Position numbers and translations under genes: made by a program. Below the pieces are notes generated by a model that saw nothing but the letters and a program-made list of their open reading frames with translations, ran no database searches and was not told where the DNA came from. This document shows positions 6,386 to 7,652 of a DNA stretch of 7,652 nucleotides, piece after piece. How positions within the stretch are numbered: position 1 is the first letter of the stretch; each line of letters opens with the position of its first letter. The DNA comes from Clostridiaceae bacterium (GTDB lineage Bacteria; Bacillota; Clostridia; Saccharofermentanales; DTU023), in contig JAAZGN010000136.1 of NCBI GenBank assembly GCA_012511185.1, forward strand, positions 1 through 7,652. The letters are read 5' to 3'.

Positions 6386-7423
6386 CTATCCGAGGTTGCC
6401 TTTAAATGTTTCGAACTCCGCTTCGGTGATCGGTACGGTAATCTCACCGTCGATGATCTGCTTTTCAATTTCAGCTGTCTTGTCAAGGATATCCTTGGGA
6501 ACGTGCTTGTCGGAGCTCGGCGCAATACCTACGCCGCCTTCCTTCAGGCCGAAGAAGAAGGTCTTGCCTCCAACATCTTCGCCTTCGAGTACACGCTTCG
6601 ACAGGAGATAAACCGCCTGGTCGACGTTCTTCAAAGCCGATGTCAACACGTTGTCCGGTGCCAGTTCATTCTGATCCAGGTCAACGCCGATAGCCCATTT
6701 GCCCATTTCCTTGGCAGCCGTGATGCAGCCGGAACCGGCTTGCCCCGCCGCATGGTAGACGATATCAGCGCCGTCGCTGAACATCTTGGTTGCAGTCGCC
6801 TTGCCCTTGGCGGTGTCGCCGAAGGTGTCGATAGTCACCGCGTCGACCCGGATATCCTTGCCCAGCTCCTTGTCGGCGTAGGCCACACTGGCCAGATAGC
6901 CGTACTGTAAGCTGAACATGACGTCACCTTCCATGCCTAGGACAAATCCAACGTGGTCAGTCTCAGTCACATGGCCGGCAATGTAGCCAACCAGGAAAGA
7001 CGACTCTTCCGAGTTGAACATGGCGCCGATCAGGTTGGGGTACTCCCCTTCGGGGAAGCCGGCATCAACGATGGCGAACTTCTGGTCCTTGTGCTCTTTG
7101 GAGGCATTGATAATAGATTCTTCCATAAGGAAGCCGATGCCCCAGACAAGGTCATTGCCTTCTTCGGTTTTGTTGGTGAAGTTGACGGCGTAATCCGCCT
7201 CTTTCTCCGACTCAACAAAAGAGATTTCGTAGCCATCCGCCTCCAGCTGTTTCATGCCGTTCCAGGCAGATTGGTTGAATGACTCGTCGTTAATCCCCCC
7301 AAGGTCGGTAATCAGCGCGACCCTTTTACCTTTCTGCTCTTCGCCTTCTTTTGGTGCGCAGCCGACGCCAAGCGCCAGTATCAATACCAGCACCAAAACC
7401 AGGCTAAACATTCTTTTTTTCAT
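6386..7423 (-). CDS. BMP-family nucleoside-binding lipoprotein (PnrA-like)
   Basis: Extracytoplasmic receptor of the ABC importer, anchored by a lipid on Cys22. It captures nucleosides and delivers them to the two permeases. The 345 residues fit the BMP/PnrA family. The N-terminus is MKKR followed by a hydrophobic core (5-18) and the lipobox LGVGC (18-22). A charged, flexible linker (about 25-33) precedes the fold. Family landmarks are LITDLGGINDESFNQSAWNG (37-56), FAIVDAG (116-122), NSEESSFLVGYIAG (137-150), HAAGQAGSGC (224-233), IGVDLDQN (245-252) and SALKNVDQAVY (262-272). The start at ATG 7421-7423 has an excellent Shine-Dalgarno, AGGAGG (7429-7434), five bases upstream. It lies 77 bases after cdd and 82 bases before the ATPase gene. 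The sequence does not tell which nucleoside is bound; PnrA itself prefers purine nucleosides, whereas the operon argues for pyrimidine nucleosides or pseudouridine. Confidence 0.94.
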   Translation of the reverse strand: MKKRMFSLVLVLVLILALGVGCAPKEGEEQKGKRVALITDLGGINDESFNQSAWNGMKQLEADGYEISFVESEKEADYAVNFTNKTEEGNDLVWGIGFLMEESIINASKEHKDQKFAIVDAGFPEGEYPNLIGAMFNSEESSFLVGYIAGHVTETDHVGFVLGMEGDVMFSLQYGYLASVAYADKELGKDIRVDAVTIDTFGDTAKGKATATKMFSDGADIVYHAAGQAGSGCITAAKEMGKWAIGVDLDQNELAPDNVLTSALKNVDQAVYLLSKRVLEGEDVGGKTFFFGLKEGGVGIAPSSDKHVPKDILDKTAEIEKQIIDGEITVPITEAEFETFKGNLG

Positions 7424-7428
7424 ATTTT

Positions 7429-7434
7429 CCTCCT
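7429..7434 (-). promoter_or_regulatory. Ribosome binding site of the binding-protein gene
   Basis: A consensus AGGAGG on the minus strand, five bases before ATG 7421-7423. It is among the strongest ribosome binding sites in the window, which fits the usual excess of binding protein over membrane components. Confidence 0.8.
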
Positions 7435-7443
7435 GTTTGATGA

Positions 7444-7459
7444 TGACTCTTGCAAGTCA
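7444..7459 (-). repeat. Short inverted repeat upstream of the binding-protein gene
   Basis: TGACT and AGTCA form perfect five-base arms around a six-base spacer, ten bases upstream of the AGGAGG site. It could be a weak hairpin or part of a regulator site. Arms this short also occur by chance, and there is no second copy in the window. Confidence 0.25.
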
Positions 7460-7476
7460 ATCCTCTTATACGATGA

Positions 7477-7492
7477 CAGCCCTCGCGGGCCG
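7477..7492 (-). promoter_or_regulatory. Small GNRA-loop hairpin after cdd
   Basis: In the minus-strand transcript, CGGCCC pairs with GGGCTG (one G-U wobble) around the tetraloop GCGA, which has the stable GNRA form. It begins nine bases after the cdd stop codon. No U-run follows (the next bases are TCATCGTATAAGAGG), so full termination is not expected. It might end or protect the upstream transcript before the strongly translated lipoprotein gene. I see no convincing -35/-10 pair in this 77-base spacer, so co-transcription with cdd is the simpler reading. Confidence 0.4.
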
Positions 7493-7500
7493 GTCGTCCC

Positions 7501-7652
7501 TTATTGATGCAGGTAATCGAGATCCGAAGGTCCGAAGGAGTGGGGTAACAGAGCCTTCAGGCTTATCTCCGTGGTGTGACCCGGCCCTTTGGCCACAAGG
7601 ACAACCATGTCGCCTGATGGGGGTAAAAACTCCCTCAAAAACTGCCGGCAAA
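7501..7652 (-). CDS. cdd: Cytidine deaminase, C-terminal part only (5' end beyond window)
   Basis: Cytoplasmic zinc enzyme that deaminates cytidine and deoxycytidine to uridine and deoxyuridine. Forty-nine codons and a TAA stop (7501-7503) are visible, with two bases of a further codon at the window edge. The fragment begins CRQFLREF, matching the end of the family's zinc motif (PCGxCRQ), so its first Cys is a predicted zinc ligand. It then has a beta-strand MVVLVAKG and the tail SLKALLPHSFGPSDL, which matches the conserved LLP.xFGPxDL ending of homotetrameric cytidine deaminases. The first two zinc-motif elements (HAE and the PC of PCGxC) lie outside the window. An overlapping 61-codon frame at 7466-7651 is not real. 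The gene is 77 bases upstream of bmp, and its product would feed cytidine into the Udp step. Confidence 0.88.
   Translation of the reverse strand, partial: CRQFLREFLPPSGDMVVLVAKGPGHTTEISLKALLPHSFGPSDLDYLHQ

Noticed and set aside
7465..7470. TATAAG on the minus strand as a possible -10 box for bmp
   Set aside because: The bases about 17 positions upstream are CCGGCC, unlike a -35 element, so no promoter can be supported.
7466..7651. A 61-codon minus-strand frame at the right edge
   Set aside because: It overlaps the cytidine deaminase tail in another frame. The CRQFLREF and LLPHSFGPSDL motifs show which frame is real.

Overview
The window holds eight genes, all on the minus strand and packed tightly. 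They read as one nucleoside uptake and salvage operon. In transcription order (right to left) they are: the 3' end of cytidine deaminase (cdd); a BMP/PnrA-type nucleoside-binding lipoprotein; a two-domain ABC ATPase; two ABC permeases; pseudouridine kinase (psuK); pseudouridine-5'-phosphate glycosidase (psuG); and uridine phosphorylase (udp), which runs off the left edge. The two edge genes (udp, positions 1-716; cdd, 7501-7652) are truncated only by the window. Their reading frames were established by translating the sequence directly.

The organism is probably a Gram-positive, Clostridia-like bacterium. This is inferred from strong AGGAGG-type ribosome binding sites, a lipoprotein-anchored BMP receptor, the NupOPQ-style importer, and a uridine phosphorylase with the CKDSFYGQH active-site stretch that I associate with Firmicutes enzymes. 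Base composition is moderately G+C-rich by eye. I cannot name a genus.

Layout: cdd end (7501-7652), 77-base spacer, bmp (6386-7423), 82-base spacer with a strong stem-loop, ATPase (4696-6303), permease 1 (3587-4699, overlapping the ATPase by 4 bases), permease 2 (2645-3583, 3 bases further on), psuK (1670-2635, after a 9-base gap), psuG (741-1673, overlapping psuK by 4 bases), 24-base spacer, udp (1-716). There is no gene-free stretch longer than 82 bases. I see no promoter, intrinsic terminator, RNA gene, mobile element or CRISPR array. Both ends of the operon lie outside the window.

How it fits together (inference from gene families): the lipoprotein captures nucleosides outside the membrane and the ATPase-permease complex imports them. 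Cytidine is deaminated to uridine, and Udp cleaves uridine to uracil and ribose 1-phosphate. Pseudouridine, whose C-C glycosidic bond Udp cannot cleave, is phosphorylated by PsuK and split by PsuG into uracil and ribose 5-phosphate. The most interesting point is the placement of psuK-psuG directly behind the ABC importer genes, which makes the importer a candidate pseudouridine transporter. In the characterised E. coli locus the neighbouring transporter gene is of a different, non-ABC type.
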